A DNA stretch of 64,000 nt from NCBI RefSeq assembly GCF_016887965.1, contig NZ_JAFDVD010000022.1, positions 1 to 64,000 of the forward strand. Reading direction: 5' to 3'. The position numbers and the translations under genes are program-made. Of this stretch, positions 15,968 to 23,723 are shown piece by piece. Origin of the DNA: Phycicoccus sonneratiae. Lineage in GTDB: Bacteria; Actinomycetota; Actinomycetes; Actinomycetales; Dermatophilaceae. Each line of letters begins with the position of its first letter. The stretch's first letter is position 1. A model generated the notes under the pieces. It ran no database searches, was not told where the DNA came from, and was given only the letters and a program-made list of their open reading frames with translations.

Positions 15968-16965
15968 TGCCGGCCGAGGCGCCAGCGCGTGACCGACGAG
16001 AAGACCTGTCCCGGCCGCAGGACCGCGTCCGGGAAGCCGGCGTGGTTCGGGGCGTCCGGGTACCCCTGGGTCTCGAGGGCCACGCCCGCGCACCGCCGGT
16101 AGGTCCGACCGGAGAGGCCGGAGATGCTGCCGTCGAAGTGGGCGCCGGTGTAGACCTGCAGGGCGGGACGGTCGGTGTGCACCTCGAGCCACCGGCCGGA
16201 CGGCGCGACGAGGGTTGCGGCACAGCGCATCCCGCTCCCGTCGAGGACGAGGTTGTGGTCGAGCCCGCCACCGTGCGCGAGCTGCTCCGACGGTTCCGCG
16301 AGCACGTCGCCCAGCCGGCGCGACCGCCTCAGGTCGAAGGGCGTGCCGTCGACCGCCGCCACCTCGCCGGTCGGCACGAGGTCGGCACGCACCGGCGTCC
16401 ACGCCGACGCGGCCACCTCGAGCCGGTGGTCGAGGACGTCGCCCGACCCCTCGCCCTCGAGGTTGAGGTAGGCGTGGTTCGTCAGGCCGAGGTACGTGGG
16501 GCGGTCGGTGGTCGCCCGGTGGGTGATGGTCACCTCGTCGCCGTCGACGGCGTACCCGACCCGGGCCTCGACCGTCCCGGGCAGGCCCTGGTCGCCGTCC
16601 GGGCTGGTCAGGGAGAGGGTCGCGTGGGACCCGTCGGCGTCGAGGAGGGTCCACTCGCGCGCGTCGAAGCCCACGGGGCCGCCGTGCAGGGCGTTGCCGC
16701 CGTCGTTGGGAGGAACCCGCACCACCGTCCCGTCGACGACCGCCCGGCCCCGGTCGAGCCGGTTCGTGAACCGGCCGATCGTCGCGCCGAGGTACCCCCC
16801 ACCGCCGACGTAGGTGCGGGGGTCGGCGTGCCCGAGGACGACGTCGACCGGGCCGTCGACCGGGTCCTCGACGACGAGGCGGCGCACCGACGCCCCGGAC
16901 GTGAGGACCTCGAGGCGGAGCCGGCCGGAGGACAGGACGACGGACCGGGGCGCGGTGGTGGTCAT
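15964..16965 (-). CDS. galM: Aldose 1-epimerase
   Basis: A 333-aa GalM-family mutarotase interconverting alpha and beta sugar anomers. Asn-Arg-Leu near 73, Asn-Ala-Leu-His-Gly-Gly near residue 92, Leu-Thr-Asn-His-Ala-Tyr-Leu-Asn-Leu near 164 with the catalytic His, and Gly-Gly-Gly-Leu-Asp-His-Asn-Leu near 236 are typical. The catalytic Glu is in Leu-Glu-Thr-Gln-Gly-Tyr-Pro-Asp near 300. ATG 16965 follows GGAAGGA. No sugar operon adjoins it, so it probably serves general sugar uptake. Confidence 0.92.
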   Translation of the reverse strand: MTTTAPRSVVLSSGRLRLEVLTSGASVRRLVVEDPVDGPVDVVLGHADPRTYVGGGGYLGATIGRFTNRLDRGRAVVDGTVVRVPPNDGGNALHGGPVGFDAREWTLLDADGSHATLSLTSPDGDQGLPGTVEARVGYAVDGDEVTITHRATTDRPTYLGLTNHAYLNLEGEGSGDVLDHRLEVAASAWTPVRADLVPTGEVAAVDGTPFDLRRSRRLGDVLAEPSEQLAHGGGLDHNLVLDGSGMRCAATLVAPSGRWLEVHTDRPALQVYTGAHFDGSISGLSGRTYRRCAGVALETQGYPDAPNHAGFPDAVLRPGQVFSSVTRWRLGRH

Positions 16966-17072
16966 GTCCCGATCCTTCCCTCTCGGCGGGGGCGGGGGTA
17001 CGGTGGCCGGACGGAGCCCGTCGCGGGGGGACATCGCGGCGGCTCGACACACACCACCGAGGGGGATCCACC

Positions 17073-17501
17073 ATGCGTTCCATGCGCACCGCCGTCGCGA
17101 CGACCGCGACACTGCTCGTCACGGCCGCGCTCACGCCGCAGGCCTTCGCCGCCACGCTCGAGGTCAACAGCGCCACCGGCATCGGCAGCCACCTGTGCAA
17201 CGTCACCGCCGACGGAGGGCCGGCCGGCGAGGCCTGCTTCCGCAAGGACGGCGACTACTTCTACCTCTTCTCCTACAACCCGGGCGACCGGGTCGCCGTC
17301 CAGTGGAAGCTCACCGACGGGTCGCGCCAGGGCCTCATCCGGTGGAATCCCACCGAGCGGTACCGCTGGGGCGTGAAGAACAAGAACTTCTACGAGTACA
17401 AGACCGTCCAGTTCCGCTTCGGTGTCTGCCAGGGCGGCGGGTGCGACACGATCGGCGAGGTCGCGTGGCAGACCGGCTGGAAGACGGCCTCGGTCGACTG
17501 A
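17073..17501 (+). CDS. Small secreted protein with four cysteines
   Basis: A 142-aa precursor. Basic Met-Arg-Ser-Met-Arg, a hydrophobic core and Ala-Phe-Ala form a Sec signal peptide cut near residue 26. The mature part of about 115 aa has four Cys (in His-Leu-Cys, Glu-Ala-Cys-Phe, Gly-Val-Cys and Gly-Gly-Cys-Asp) that could form two disulphides, and is rich in Trp, Tyr and Phe. GAGGGGG lies before ATG 17073; ATG 17082 is an alternative. I do not recognise a family. It has its own promoter region (TACGGT at 16999-17004 is a possible -10). Confidence 0.75.
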   Translation: MRSMRTAVATTATLLVTAALTPQAFAATLEVNSATGIGSHLCNVTADGGPAGEACFRKDGDYFYLFSYNPGDRVAVQWKLTDGSRQGLIRWNPTERYRWGVKNKNFYEYKTVQFRFGVCQGGGCDTIGEVAWQTGWKTASVD

Positions 17502-17520
17502 CCCCGGCCGCCGGTCGGGG
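17502..17520 (+). terminator. Weak hairpin after the secreted protein gene
   Basis: CCCCG, 9-base interior, CGGGG directly follows the stop codon. It is short and lacks a U-tract. Confidence 0.3.
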
Positions 17521-17541
17521 CGGGGGCGCGGGCGGCACGCC

Positions 17542-17547
17542 TAGACT
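17542..17547 (+). promoter_or_regulatory. -10 hexamer TAGACT, leaderless histidine kinase promoter
   Basis: TAGACT ends six bases before ATG 17554, and no Shine-Dalgarno is present. Transcription would begin at or next to the start codon. Confidence 0.5.
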
Positions 17548-17553
17548 CGCCGC

Positions 17554-18933
17554 ATGCGCATCCGGCTGGGCCTGAGGAGCCGCATCCTCGCCCTGACCAT
17601 GCCGGTCGTCCTGCTCGTCAGCGCCGCGCTCGCGGGCATCGTCTACCTCGCCCTCGGGCAGGTCCTCGAGGCCTCGGCCCGCGACGTCGCCGAGGCCGAG
17701 GCCATCGAGCTGCGCGCCGACCTCGGGGTCCACGGGGTCGGCGACCTCATCGCCACCCACGCCGTCATCGACGGCAACCGGATCGTCCAGGTCGTCGACC
17801 CGCGCACCGGCGACGTCGTGGCCGCGACCGGTGGTGCGCCCGAGAGCCCGCTGGCCCGGCCGAGCCTCGAGGGCGGAGAGGTGCGCCTCGGGGAGGTCGA
17901 CGACGTCGCGGGACAGCCCGAGGGGAAGTGGATCGTCGCCGCCACCGACGGCGTCACCCCGGAGGGCGACCACTACACCGTCCTCGTCGGCGTCCCGACC
18001 CGCGTCGAGACGACCGCCCTCGGCCAGTCCACCGAGTTCGCGTTCATCGGGGCGGTCGGCCTCATCGCCCTCCTCGGGTCGGTGACGACCTTCGCCGTCG
18101 GCCAGGCGCTGCGACCCGTCGAGCGGATGCGTGACCAGGTCGAGGCCATCGCCGCGGCCGGGCCGGCGCGCGGTGCGGCTCCGGCCCTCGAGATCCCCGC
18201 CGGCCGGGACGAGCTGACCCGCCTCGCCGAGACGATGAACCACCTGCTGCACCGGATGGAGCGCGCCGACGCCTCGCGCCGCGCCTTCGTCGCCGACGCC
18301 GGCCACGAGCTGCGCAGCCCGCTGGCAACCATCCGCGTGCTCCTCGACCGGCTCGCCGAGGAGCGGCCGGCCGCCGAGCGGGCGACGGTGTCGGCCCGCG
18401 CCTCCGCCGAGGTCGACCGGCTCGCCGTCCTCGTCGAGGACCTGCTCACCCTCGCCTCGGCCGACGAGCACGCGATGGTGCTGCACCGCACCGAGGTCGA
18501 CCTCGACGACGTGGTCCTCGGCGAGACCGGCGCGCTGCGCGCCCGGGGGATGCCGGTCTCGGTGGCCGTCGAGCCGGTGCGCCTCGACGGCGACCAGGCG
18601 CGGCTCGGCCGGGTCGTGCGCAACCTGCTCGAGAACGCCGAGCGGCACATGCACGCGACGGTGCGGGTGCGGCTCGCGCACGACGGGGAGGAGGCCGTGC
18701 TCACGGTCGACAACGACGGGCCGCCCATCGACCCCGAGGACCGCGAGCGCGTCTTCGGGCGGTTCGTGCGGCTCGACGACTCACGGACCCGGGGGACCGG
18801 CGGCACCGGGCTCGGGCTGGCGATCGTCGCGGAGGTGGTGGCCGCCCACGACGGCAGCGTCGAGGCGACGGAGAGCCCGGAGGGCTGGTGCCGCTTCGCC
18901 GTCAGGCTCCCGGCGGGTCCTCCAGCGGGTTGA
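17554..18933 (+). CDS. Sensor histidine kinase
   Basis: A 459-aa membrane kinase. TM1 is about residues 11-33, then an extracytoplasmic sensor region to about residue 160, TM2 at about 163-185, HAMP (Leu-Arg-Pro-Val-Glu-Arg-Met), HisKA with phospho-acceptor His in Ala-Gly-His-Glu-Leu-Arg-Ser-Pro-Leu near 251, and HATPase with N box Asn-Leu-Leu-Glu-Asn-Ala and Gly-Thr-Gly-Leu-Gly-Leu-Ala. The 3' end overlaps the 3' end of an opposing response regulator gene by 32 bases. The signal is unknown. Confidence 0.92.
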   Translation: MRIRLGLRSRILALTMPVVLLVSAALAGIVYLALGQVLEASARDVAEAEAIELRADLGVHGVGDLIATHAVIDGNRIVQVVDPRTGDVVAATGGAPESPLARPSLEGGEVRLGEVDDVAGQPEGKWIVAATDGVTPEGDHYTVLVGVPTRVETTALGQSTEFAFIGAVGLIALLGSVTTFAVGQALRPVERMRDQVEAIAAAGPARGAAPALEIPAGRDELTRLAETMNHLLHRMERADASRRAFVADAGHELRSPLATIRVLLDRLAEERPAAERATVSARASAEVDRLAVLVEDLLTLASADEHAMVLHRTEVDLDDVVLGETGALRARGMPVSVAVEPVRLDGDQARLGRVVRNLLENAERHMHATVRVRLAHDGEEAVLTVDNDGPPIDPEDRERVFGRFVRLDDSRTRGTGGTGLGLAIVAEVVAAHDGSVEATESPEGWCRFAVRLPAGPPAG

Positions 18934-19591
18934 GCCGGTAGCCGAGGCCGCGGACGGTCTCGATGACCTTGACGTCGAAGGGTGCGTCGATCTTGCGGCG
19001 CAGGTAGCCGATGTAGACCTCGACGACGTTGTCGGCACCGGGGTAGTCGGAGTCCCAGACGTTCTCGAGGATCTCGGCCTTGCTCTGGACGAGGCCGGCC
19101 TTGCGCATGAGGTGGTGCAGGAGGGCGTACTCGCGGGCGGTCAGCTGGATCTCGCGGCCCTCGCGGGTGACCCGCCGGGTCGTGGGGTCCAGGCTCAGCG
19201 GGCCGGCGGTGAGGGCGACCGGACGCTCGGGGGCGCCCCGCCGGGCGAGGGCCTGGAGGCGGGCGAGCAGCACCGGGGTGCTGAACGGCTTGGTGACGTA
19301 GTCGTCGGCGCCGAGCTCGAAGGCGTCGGTCTGGTCGAACTCGCCGTCCTTGGCGGTGAGCATGAGGACGGGGGTCCACACCTTGTGCTCGCGCAGGTGC
19401 TTGAGGACGTCGTAGCCGTTGAGCCCCGGGAGCATGATGTCGAGGACGACGACGTCGTACTGGCCGGCGACGCCCATCCGCAGGCCCTCACGGCCGTCGG
19501 CGCAGTGGTCGACGACCCAGCCCGCCTCGTGCAGCGCGTCGTCGAGCGCCGCGGCGAGGGGGCGTTCGTCCTCGACGAGCAGGAGCCTCAC
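18902..19591 (-). CDS. OmpR family response regulator, convergent with the kinase
   Basis: A 229-aa regulator with receiver domain (acidic pocket Glu-Asp-Glu at residues 7-9, phospho-Asp in Leu-Asp-Ile-Met-Leu-Pro near 52, Lys in Val-Thr-Lys-Pro-Phe near 102) and winged-helix DNA-binding domain (Leu-Thr-Ala-Arg-Glu-Tyr-Ala-Leu-Leu, ending Gly-Leu-Gly-Tyr-Arg-Leu). GTG 19591 follows GGAGG. It is almost certainly the partner of the kinase at 17554, yet is transcribed toward it with overlapping coding ends instead of in one operon. Confidence 0.92.
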   Translation of the reverse strand: MRLLLVEDERPLAAALDDALHEAGWVVDHCADGREGLRMGVAGQYDVVVLDIMLPGLNGYDVLKHLREHKVWTPVLMLTAKDGEFDQTDAFELGADDYVTKPFSTPVLLARLQALARRGAPERPVALTAGPLSLDPTTRRVTREGREIQLTAREYALLHHLMRKAGLVQSKAEILENVWDSDYPGADNVVEVYIGYLRRKIDAPFDVKVIETVRGLGYRLNPLEDPPGA

Positions 19592-19704
19592 CGCGCCTCC
19601 CGTCCTCGCCGATACCGACCTCCCGTGCGGCCCGAGCACGGGCCGACGTCAGGTACAGTACTCGGGTCCACCGGCCCCCACGGGCGGTCGGTCGACCCCG
19701 AGCC

Positions 19705-19749
19705 GGCGGCCGGGAGCTGCGAACCCCCTGCACGCAGCTCCCGGCCGCC
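19705..19749 (-). terminator. Strong 17-base-pair hairpin downstream of the DUF7218 gene
   Basis: GGCGGCCGGGAGCTGCG at 19705-19721 and its perfect complement at 19733-19749 enclose an 11-base loop. It lies 54 bases beyond the minus-strand stop at 19803, which suits a terminator, though no U-tract follows. It also lies upstream of the response regulator, so attenuation is possible. The rest of the 19592-19802 gap holds only GTAC-A-GTAC at 19654-19662, a possible promoter element. Confidence 0.55.
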
Positions 19750-19802
19750 ACCTCGTTCCGGGGCGGTGGTGTCCGCGCAGGTCAGCGCGGGTGCGGCCGG
19801 GC

Positions 19803-20075
19803 TCAGTGGTTCCGCAGGGCCTCCACGAGCTCGGCCTTCGACATCGACGAACGGCCCTTGACCTCGAGCTCGCGCGCGCGCTCCCGCAGCTCCTTCGTCG
19901 TCCAGTCCTCGTACGCGGGGGAGGAGCCGCCCTTGCTCCCAACGCTCGAGCGCGAGGTGTTCGCGGCCGCGTTGGCGATGCGGGCCGACTTCTCCTTGCT
20001 GTTGCCCTCGTCCCGGAGCCTCTCGTAGAGCTCGGGGTCCTTGACCGAGGGTCCGGGGTCCTTGCGTGCGGGCAC
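19803..20075 (-). CDS. DUF7218/Rho_N-like small protein
   Basis: A 90-aa charged protein. The N-terminal half contains Tyr-Glu-Arg-Leu-Arg-Asp-Glu-Gly-Asn-Ser-Lys-Glu-Lys-Ser-Ala-Arg-Ile-Ala-Asn, the pattern of DUF7218/ChaB-associated proteins. The C-terminal half (Lys-Glu-Leu-Arg-Glu-Arg-Ala-Arg-Glu-Leu ... Lys-Ala-Glu-Leu-Val-Glu-Ala-Leu-Arg) resembles a Rho N-terminal or SAP-like helix-extended-loop-helix fold that can bind nucleic acid. GTG 20075 has AAGGAGG in good position; an in-frame ATG at 20102 does not. Function unknown. Confidence 0.75.
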   Translation of the reverse strand: MPARKDPGPSVKDPELYERLRDEGNSKEKSARIANAAANTSRSSVGSKGGSSPAYEDWTTKELRERARELEVKGRSSMSKAELVEALRNH

Positions 20076-20181
20076 GGGTGCCTCCTTCGACGGGTGCGAC
20101 ACCCGGTGGTCTACCCCGCACGGCCACCCGCCACACGGCCCCCGGCAGGGCGTCCCGCGCCCGCCGCGACCCGCTCAAGGG

Positions 20182-20220
20182 CCACGGAATCCGTGGGTTC
20201 CGGGGTTCTCGAGCCACGGA
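20182..20220. promoter_or_regulatory. Putative gabT operator: palindrome plus third half-site
   Basis: CCACGGA-A-TCCGTGG at 20182-20196 is a perfect palindrome. A third CCACGGA at 20214-20220, 32 bases from the first, abuts the -10 hexamer of gabT. Three-turn spacing suggests cooperative binding of one regulator over the promoter. Confidence 0.5.
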
Positions 20221-20226
20221 TAGGAT
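20221..20226 (+). promoter_or_regulatory. -10 hexamer TAGGAT, leaderless gabT promoter
   Basis: TAGGAT ends six bases before ATG 20233 and there is no Shine-Dalgarno. Confidence 0.5.
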
Positions 20227-20232
20227 GCCCGC

Positions 20233-21567
20233 ATGATCGAGCAGCAGCGGATCCTCACCACCGCCATCCCCGGCCCGCGCTCCCGGGAGCTCCAGTCCCG
20301 CAAGACGGCGGCGGTCGCCGCGGGCGTCGGCACCGGCCTGCCGGTCTACGTCACCGACGGCGCGGGCGGCATCATCCGCGACGTCGACGGCAACCAGCTG
20401 ATCGACCTCGGCTCCGGCATCGCCGTGACGACCGTCGGCAACGGCAACCAGCGGGTCGTCGACGCCGTCACCGAGCAGATCGCCCGGTTCACGCACACCT
20501 GCTTCATGGTGACGCCGTACGAGCCGTACCTCGGGGTCTGCGAGAAGCTCAACGCGCTGACGCCCGGCGACCACGAGAAGCGCTCGGCGCTGTTCAACTC
20601 CGGCGCCGAGGCCGTCGAGAACGCCGTGAAGATCGCCCGGCACGCCACCGGCCGGCAGGCGGTCGTCGTCTTCGAGCACGGCTACCACGGCCGCACCAAC
20701 CTCACGATGGGCATGACCGCGAAGAACATGCCCTACAAGCACCGGTTCGGGCCGTTCGCCCCCGAGGTCTACCGGGTGCCGATGGCCTACCCGTACCGCT
20801 GGGCCGGCGGCCCGGAGCGCTGCGCCGAGGAGGCGCTGCGCACGGTGACCGACTTGATCCACGCGCAGGTCGGCGAGGAGAACACTGCTGCCGTCGTCAT
20901 CGAGCCGATCCAGGGCGAGGGCGGCTTCATCGTCCCGCCGGAGGGCTTCCTGCCGGGCCTCGCCGAGTACTGCCGCGAGCACGGCATCGTCTTCGTCGCC
21001 GACGAGGTGCAGTCCGGGTTCTGCCGCACCGGCGACTGGTTCGCCAGCGACCACGAGGGCGTCGTCCCCGACCTCATCACCACGGCCAAGGGCATCGCCG
21101 GCGGGATGCCGCTCGCCGCGGTCACCGGCCGCGCCGACCTCATGGACGCCGTCCACGGCGGCGGCCTCGGCGGCACCTACGGCGGCAACCCGGTGGCCTG
21201 CGCCGCGGCGCTCGCGAGCATCGAGTCGATGGAGGCCGACGACCTCGCCGGCCGGGCACGCGGCATCGGCAAGATCCTCGGCGACCGGCTCGGGAGCCTC
21301 GCCGAGAAGCACCCCGAGATCGGCGAGGTCCGCGGCCGCGGCGCGATGGTGGCCATGGAGCTCGTCACCGACCCCGCGACGAAGGAGCCGGCGGCCGCGC
21401 TCGCCGCCGCCGTCAACAAGGGCTGCCACGACCGCGGGGTCGTCACCCTCACCTGCGGCACCTACGGCAACGTCTTCCGCTTCCTGCCGCCGCTCTCGGT
21501 CGGCGACGACCTGCTCCACGAGGCGATGGACGTCCTCGAGGAGTCGATGGACGCCGCCCTCGCCTGA
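20233..21567 (+). CDS. gabT: 4-aminobutyrate--2-oxoglutarate transaminase
   Basis: A 444-aa class III PLP aminotransferase. Asn-Ser-Gly-Ala-Glu-Ala-Val-Glu-Asn-Ala-Val-Lys near residue 119, Phe-Val-Ala-Asp-Glu-Val-Gln-Ser-Gly-Phe near 254 and PLP lysine Lys286 in Thr-Ala-Lys-Gly-Ile-Ala-Gly-Gly match GabT. It makes succinic semialdehyde from GABA. No succinate-semialdehyde dehydrogenase gene adjoins; an MFS gene follows in the same direction, but with its own promoter. Confidence 0.9.
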   Translation: MIEQQRILTTAIPGPRSRELQSRKTAAVAAGVGTGLPVYVTDGAGGIIRDVDGNQLIDLGSGIAVTTVGNGNQRVVDAVTEQIARFTHTCFMVTPYEPYLGVCEKLNALTPGDHEKRSALFNSGAEAVENAVKIARHATGRQAVVVFEHGYHGRTNLTMGMTAKNMPYKHRFGPFAPEVYRVPMAYPYRWAGGPERCAEEALRTVTDLIHAQVGEENTAAVVIEPIQGEGGFIVPPEGFLPGLAEYCREHGIVFVADEVQSGFCRTGDWFASDHEGVVPDLITTAKGIAGGMPLAAVTGRADLMDAVHGGGLGGTYGGNPVACAAALASIESMEADDLAGRARGIGKILGDRLGSLAEKHPEIGEVRGRGAMVAMELVTDPATKEPAAALAAAVNKGCHDRGVVTLTCGTYGNVFRFLPPLSVGDDLLHEAMDVLEESMDAALA

Positions 21568-21667
21568 CGGCGGCCGAGCCGGCCTCCGCCGGACGAGCCG
21601 CCTGCAGGGGGCTCGACCGGCGCGACCCGGCTCGCGGGCGGCTGCACCCCGACCCCGCACGCGCTCC

Positions 21668-21673
21668 TAGAAT
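21668..21673 (+). promoter_or_regulatory. -10 hexamer TAGAAT, leaderless MFS promoter
   Basis: TAGAAT ends seven bases before GTG 21681, with no Shine-Dalgarno. This helps fix the start of a very long open frame. Confidence 0.5.
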
Positions 21674-21680
21674 CACCGTC

Positions 21681-23027
21681 GTGACCCGCCCCGTGCTCCG
21701 CCAGGTGCACACGATCGGGAAGCGGCGGGCGTGGGCCATCTGGTCGGTCGGGCTGTCGGTCTACGTCCTCGCCGTCTTCCACCGCACCTCCCTCGGGGTC
21801 GCCGGGCTGCTCGCGGCCGAGCGGTTCCACATCTCCGCCGCGCAGCTCTCGACCTTCACCGTCGTCCAGCTCACCGTGTACGCCGCGATGCAGATCCCCG
21901 TCGGGGTGCTCCTCGACCGGTTCGGCTCGAAGAGGCTCATGCTCACCGGGCTGCTCCTCATGTCCGCCGGCCAGCTGTGGTTCGCGGTCGCCGGCTCCTT
22001 CCCCGTCGGGGTCGCGGCCCGCGTCATGCTCGGCGCCGGGGACGCCATGGTCTTCACCTCGCTCCTGCGCCTCGTCGCCGTGTGGTTCCGGGTCAAGCAG
22101 GCGCCGTTCATCACCCAGCTGACGGGGATGATCGGCCAGCTCGGCGCGGTCGCGGCGGCGACCCCGCTCGCCGCCGCGCTCGCGACCTTCGGGTGGACGC
22201 GCTCTTTCGCGACGGCCGGTGGGGTCGGCCTCGTGCTCTCGGTGGCCCTCGTCCTCGTCGTCAAGGACTCGCCGTACCGGGGCGAGGCGGTCGAGCGGAT
22301 CAAGGTGCGGGCCCTGGCCCGGACGCTCGCCGAGGTGTGGGGCAACCCGGGGACGCGGCTCGGCCTGTGGGTGCACTTCACCTCGCAGTTCGGTGCGACC
22401 GTCTTCACGATGCTCTGGGGCTACCCGTTCCTGGTCGCGGAGGGCCTCGCGCCGCGCACCGCCTCGCTCGTCCTCGTCGTCATGACCTTCACGGCGATGG
22501 CGGCCGGCCCGGTCGTCGCCGCCCTCACCGCCCGGCTGCCGTACCGGCGCTCCCAGCTCGTCCTCGGCATCGTCGCGGCGATCGCGACGACCTGGGCGGT
22601 CGTGCTCCTGTGGCCCGGCCCGGCGCCGGCCTGGCTGCTCTTCGTGCTCGGGGTGGTCACCGCCGTCGGCGGCCCGGGCTCGATGGTCGGCTTCGACCTC
22701 GCCCGCACCTTCCACCCCTCCTCGCGGCTCGGCCGGGCGACCGGGGTCGTCAACATCGGGGGCTTCACGGCGTCGCTGCTGGCCATCGCCCTCATCGGCG
22801 TCGTCCTCGACCGGCTGGCCCCCGGTGGCCCCGAGGACTACACGCTCGAGGACTTCCGGCTGGCGATGTCGGTGCAGTTCCTCTTCTGGGGTCTCGGGGC
22901 GGTGCAGCTCGTCCGGTACCGGCGCAAGGGCCTCGGGTACGTCGAGGCCGCCCACCCCGAGGCCCTCGACGCGCTGCGCCGGGGCGAGACGCTGCTGCCG
23001 GGCATCTCCCGCGACACCGACGACTGA
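21681..23027 (+). CDS. MFS transporter
   Basis: A 448-aa protein with about twelve hydrophobic segments. The first begins near residue 17 (Ala-Ile-Trp-Ser-Val-Gly-Leu-Ser-Val-Tyr). The loop 2-3 motif Leu-Leu-Asp-Arg-Phe-Gly-Ser-Lys-Arg is the MFS signature. A long cytoplasmic loop (Asp-Ser-Pro-Tyr-Arg-Gly-Glu) separates the halves. Substrate unknown; the nitrate/phthalate-like subgroup fits loosely. The frame is open far upstream over the gabT gene, but codon context and the promoter place the start at GTG 21681. Confidence 0.87.
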   Translation: MTRPVLRQVHTIGKRRAWAIWSVGLSVYVLAVFHRTSLGVAGLLAAERFHISAAQLSTFTVVQLTVYAAMQIPVGVLLDRFGSKRLMLTGLLLMSAGQLWFAVAGSFPVGVAARVMLGAGDAMVFTSLLRLVAVWFRVKQAPFITQLTGMIGQLGAVAAATPLAAALATFGWTRSFATAGGVGLVLSVALVLVVKDSPYRGEAVERIKVRALARTLAEVWGNPGTRLGLWVHFTSQFGATVFTMLWGYPFLVAEGLAPRTASLVLVVMTFTAMAAGPVVAALTARLPYRRSQLVLGIVAAIATTWAVVLLWPGPAPAWLLFVLGVVTAVGGPGSMVGFDLARTFHPSSRLGRATGVVNIGGFTASLLAIALIGVVLDRLAPGGPEDYTLEDFRLAMSVQFLFWGLGAVQLVRYRRKGLGYVEAAHPEALDALRRGETLLPGISRDTDD

Positions 23028-23113
23028 GCGCGGCACCGGGAGTTCGTTCGACGTTCGTCACACGGCCGCGTGTCGATTCGTCCGCGTGGGGGTGCCTCTG
23101 CCTACCGTGGTCC

Positions 23114-23146
23114 CGGACCGGGCCACGTATGAGATGGCCCGGTCCG
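23114..23146. terminator. Bidirectional terminator hairpin
   Basis: CGGACCGGGCCA, 9-base loop, TGGCCCGGTCCG gives a perfect 12-base-pair stem between the converging MFS and lipoprotein genes. Confidence 0.6.
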
Positions 23147-23169
23147 CCCGTGTCCGGGGCCCGGCCGGC

Positions 23170-23655
23170 TCAGCCGCCGTCGACCGTGGAGCCGCCGCTC
23201 GGGTTCGCGCAGTAGGTGAACGGGCCGCCGAGCCGGGCGTGGTACTCCATCACCCGCTGGCCGGCGCTGATCCGCAGCAGCTCGCCCTCCACCGTCATCT
23301 GGGTGTACGCCATGCCCTTCTGGGGGCAGCCGAGCGAGCCGTCGGCCCAGGTCACGTGGCTGTAGCCGGCGACCTCGACGGTCTCGGGGACGATGCCCGC
23401 CCGGCCGGCCGCGTCCTCGAGCGCGGCCTTGACGGCAGGCCGGTCCGCGAGCCCCGGCGGGATGGCGTCATCGACCGGCGGGGGCGTGCCCGGCGGGGTC
23501 GAGGGGAACGCGGTGCCCGAGGGGGAGGGGCTGGTCGGCACGGTGCTCGGCTGGTCGGAGGGGCTCTCGCCCCCGCCGGAGCCGGCGGTCGTGATGCCGC
23601 ACCCCGCGAGGGCGAGGGCGACGAGGGCGGTGGTGACGGTGAGGCGGGTGCGCAC
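23170..23655 (-). CDS. Secreted lipoprotein, unknown function
   Basis: A 161-aa precursor. The signal peptide ends in lipobox Leu-Ala-Gly-Cys with the lipidated Cys near residue 19, followed by a Ser/Pro/Thr-rich linker to about residue 65. The folded part contains Trp-Ala-Asp-Gly-Ser-Leu-Gly-Cys-Pro-Gln-Lys-Gly-Met-Ala-Tyr-Thr-Gln, a pattern shared by many uncharacterised actinobacterial exported proteins, and a second Cys near the end for a likely disulphide. GTG 23655 follows GGAAGGA. Confidence 0.82.
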   Translation of the reverse strand: MRTRLTVTTALVALALAGCGITTAGSGGGESPSDQPSTVPTSPSPSGTAFPSTPPGTPPPVDDAIPPGLADRPAVKAALEDAAGRAGIVPETVEVAGYSHVTWADGSLGCPQKGMAYTQMTVEGELLRISAGQRVMEYHARLGGPFTYCANPSGGSTVDGG

Positions 23656-23723
23656 GATGGTCCTTCCGCAGGGGGTGCCCGTCGGACGTGCCGGGGCCGG
23701 GCGAGGTTCCGGGTGCGGGCCGG

